DNA of 39,547 bases from a virus. The translations under genes and the position numbers were made by a program. The stretch is from IMG/VR virus record IMGVR_UViG_3300021964_006482, positions 1 through 39,547 of that record; one strand, written 5' to 3'. Below the pieces are notes generated by a model. It saw only the letters and a program-made list of their open reading frames with translations, ran no database searches and was not told where the DNA came from. Shown one piece after another: positions 38,617 to 39,547 of the stretch (positions are counted from its first letter, which is position 1; the number at the start of each line of letters is the position of its first letter).

Positions 38617-39099
38617 ATGAAAAATAGAATAATACTTGCTACAGCTCTAGCAATCGCTGCAATGAGTGGTGCAGCAGCCGGTGACTTGACTTGGGGCTTT
38701 AAAAACCCAGCATTTCATTATGGCAACGGATACAGTACCCATGTGTTATCCGTTGAGCAATTACAGTATAATCGTAAAAAAGAAATACAAGAAAACGCAG
38801 ATGCAGAAGCTGCACGACTAGAGCGCGAACTAGAAAACACAACACTCAACAAGTTTATAAAGAACGTAGAATCTCGTATATATGCACAGCTATCAAAACA
38901 GATGGTCGACAGTATGTTTGCAGATTGTACAGATGATACAGGTGCAACATGTGCAAGCGCAGGTACAGCAGAAATAGAAGGGTCACAGATTACTTGGCTC
39001 AAAGATACTACAACTGGTGAAATTACACTTGAAGTAATAGAAAGCGATGGTAGTGTAACAACTATTACAATCCCAGGCGGCGGGGAGTTTAACTTCTAA
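38617..39099 (+). CDS. csgF: Curli assembly protein CsgF homologue
   Basis: A 160-residue exported protein started at the ATG with GGAGGG seven bases before it (the upstream in-frame ATG at 38602 precedes that site). A signal peptide is followed by LTWGFKNPAFHYGNGY, the CsgF signature close to the mature N-terminus, and a helical and beta-strand C-terminus (GEITLEVIESDGSVTTITIP). In curli systems CsgF binds the CsgG pore. Coupled by TAATG to csgG. Confidence 0.85.
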   Translation: MKNRIILATALAIAAMSGAAAGDLTWGFKNPAFHYGNGYSTHVLSVEQLQYNRKKEIQENADAEAARLERELENTTLNKFIKNVESRIYAQLSKQMVDSMFADCTDDTGATCASAGTAEIEGSQITWLKDTTTGEITLEVIESDGSVTTITIPGGGEFNF

Positions 39100-39547
39100 T
39101 GAAACTATTAGCAGTATTATTATCTCTAGCACTAATGACAGGTTGCACAAGTATTCCTAGTTCAGTAGAAATAGGCAATCCGCCTAGTGTACAATCATCA
39201 CCTATACCTATGATGATGAGTGCAGTGCCACCTATTGATGGCAAAAAGATTACAATCGCAGTTTATCAGTTTATGGATAAAACTGGACAGCGTAAACCAG
39301 CAGACAACATTGCTAACTTGAGCAGTGCAGTAACCCAAGGCAGTGAAGTATGGGTTATTAAAGCACTACAAGAAGTAGGCAACGGAACTTGGTTTGAAGT
39401 TGTTGAACGTGTTGGAATGGATCACCTTATTAAAGAACGTCAGTTGATTCGCAACACAAGAGAAGTATATGAAAAAGAATTACCGAATGGGCCTACACCT
39501 CTTAAACCTATGACATTTGCCGGACTAATCCTCGAGGGCGGAATAGT
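39099..39547 (+). CDS. csgG: Curli secretion pore CsgG homologue (partial)
   Basis: The first 149 codons of a CsgG-type lipoprotein, running off the window. Signal peptide with lipobox LMTGC (Cys16 lipidated), then ITIAVYQFMDKTGQRK and VIKALQEVGNGTWFEVVERVG, typical of CsgG. CsgG forms a nonameric outer-membrane channel. Since no curlin gene is seen, the phage may use the pore for lysis, uptake or release rather than curli. csgF/csgG pairs occur in T4-like cyanophages and pelagiphages. Confidence 0.88.
   Translation, partial: MKLLAVLLSLALMTGCTSIPSSVEIGNPPSVQSSPIPMMMSAVPPIDGKKITIAVYQFMDKTGQRKPADNIANLSSAVTQGSEVWVIKALQEVGNGTWFEVVERVGMDHLIKERQLIRNTREVYEKELPNGPTPLKPMTFAGLILEGGI

Noticed and set aside
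1-39547. Bacterial chromosome segment with host metabolic genes
   Set aside because: Interleaving of virion genes, late boxes and overlapping small genes throughout shows that hemA, guaC, clpS and similar are carried by the phage.
1-39547. tRNA genes, CRISPR repeats, insertion sequences
   Set aside because: Read for cloverleaf-like T-arms, regularly spaced repeats and transposase motifs; only the tmRNA acceptor was found.

Overview
The window looks like a stretch of a strictly lytic, T4-like marine myovirus genome, probably infecting an alphaproteobacterium. The phage evidence is the set of virion genes (tail fibre with a pectate-lyase-like helix, PAAR spike fused to a peptidase, PA14-like virion protein), class I ribonucleotide reductase with glutaredoxin, curli csgF/csgG homologues, T4-type late promoter boxes (TATAAATA) before most operons, and many small genes overlapping by ATGA or TAATG. 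The host inference rests on three independent signs: a circularly permuted (two-piece) tmRNA with an ANDNF...ALAA-type tag, a Shemin-type 5-aminolevulinate synthase, and a DUF1127 protein. The DNA is AT-rich by eye. No tRNA, CRISPR array, insertion sequence or integrase was seen.

Layout. 0-1.2 kb (minus): 5-aminolevulinate synthase. 1.2-3.1 kb (plus): three virion-type genes. 3.2-4.5 kb (minus): a tightly overlapped array of small genes including DUF1127 and two tiny ORFs. 4.9-7.8 kb: a PiT-like phosphate transporter, small genes, a short UDP-sugar dehydrogenase and a convergent class 3 lipase. 7.8-15.2 kb: a long late block whose products mostly share a T4 capsid-targeting-like N-terminus, including two paralogous, very basic proteins and a gene with a dnaX-like frameshift site. 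15.2-18.9 kb: NfuA-like Fe-S protein, PD-(D/E)XK nuclease, 2OG-Fe(II) oxygenase, tail fibre. 18.9-22.9 kb: nrdA, nrdB, glutaredoxin. 22.9-25.5 kb: three baseplate/spike genes, two with M15-type peptidase domains. 25.5-27.7 kb: HAD nucleotidase, small genes, tmRNA and a small outer-membrane-type protein. 27.7-33.4 kb: membrane and lysis genes, SNase-like nuclease, two early genes with hairpin-embedded promoters, a SleB-type hydrolase and a large coiled-coil membrane protein. 33.4-36.9 kb: bS21, GMP reductase, Hsp20 behind a ROSE-like RNA thermometer, ClpS, heme oxygenase and a ferredoxin-dependent bilin reductase. 36.9 kb to the end: a possible packaged nuclease, csgF and the start of csgG.

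How the genes fit together. ALAS, heme oxygenase and the bilin reductase define a route from glycine and succinyl-CoA via host heme to a bilin pigment. tmRNA, ClpS, Hsp20 and bS21 target host translation and proteolysis. NrdAB, glutaredoxin, GMP reductase and the nucleotidase feed DNA synthesis. Two promoter classes are visible: sigma70-type early promoters, several with TTGACA and exactly 17 bp spacing, and TATAAATA-type late promoters. Several promoters lie so close to the ATG that the mRNAs would be leaderless.
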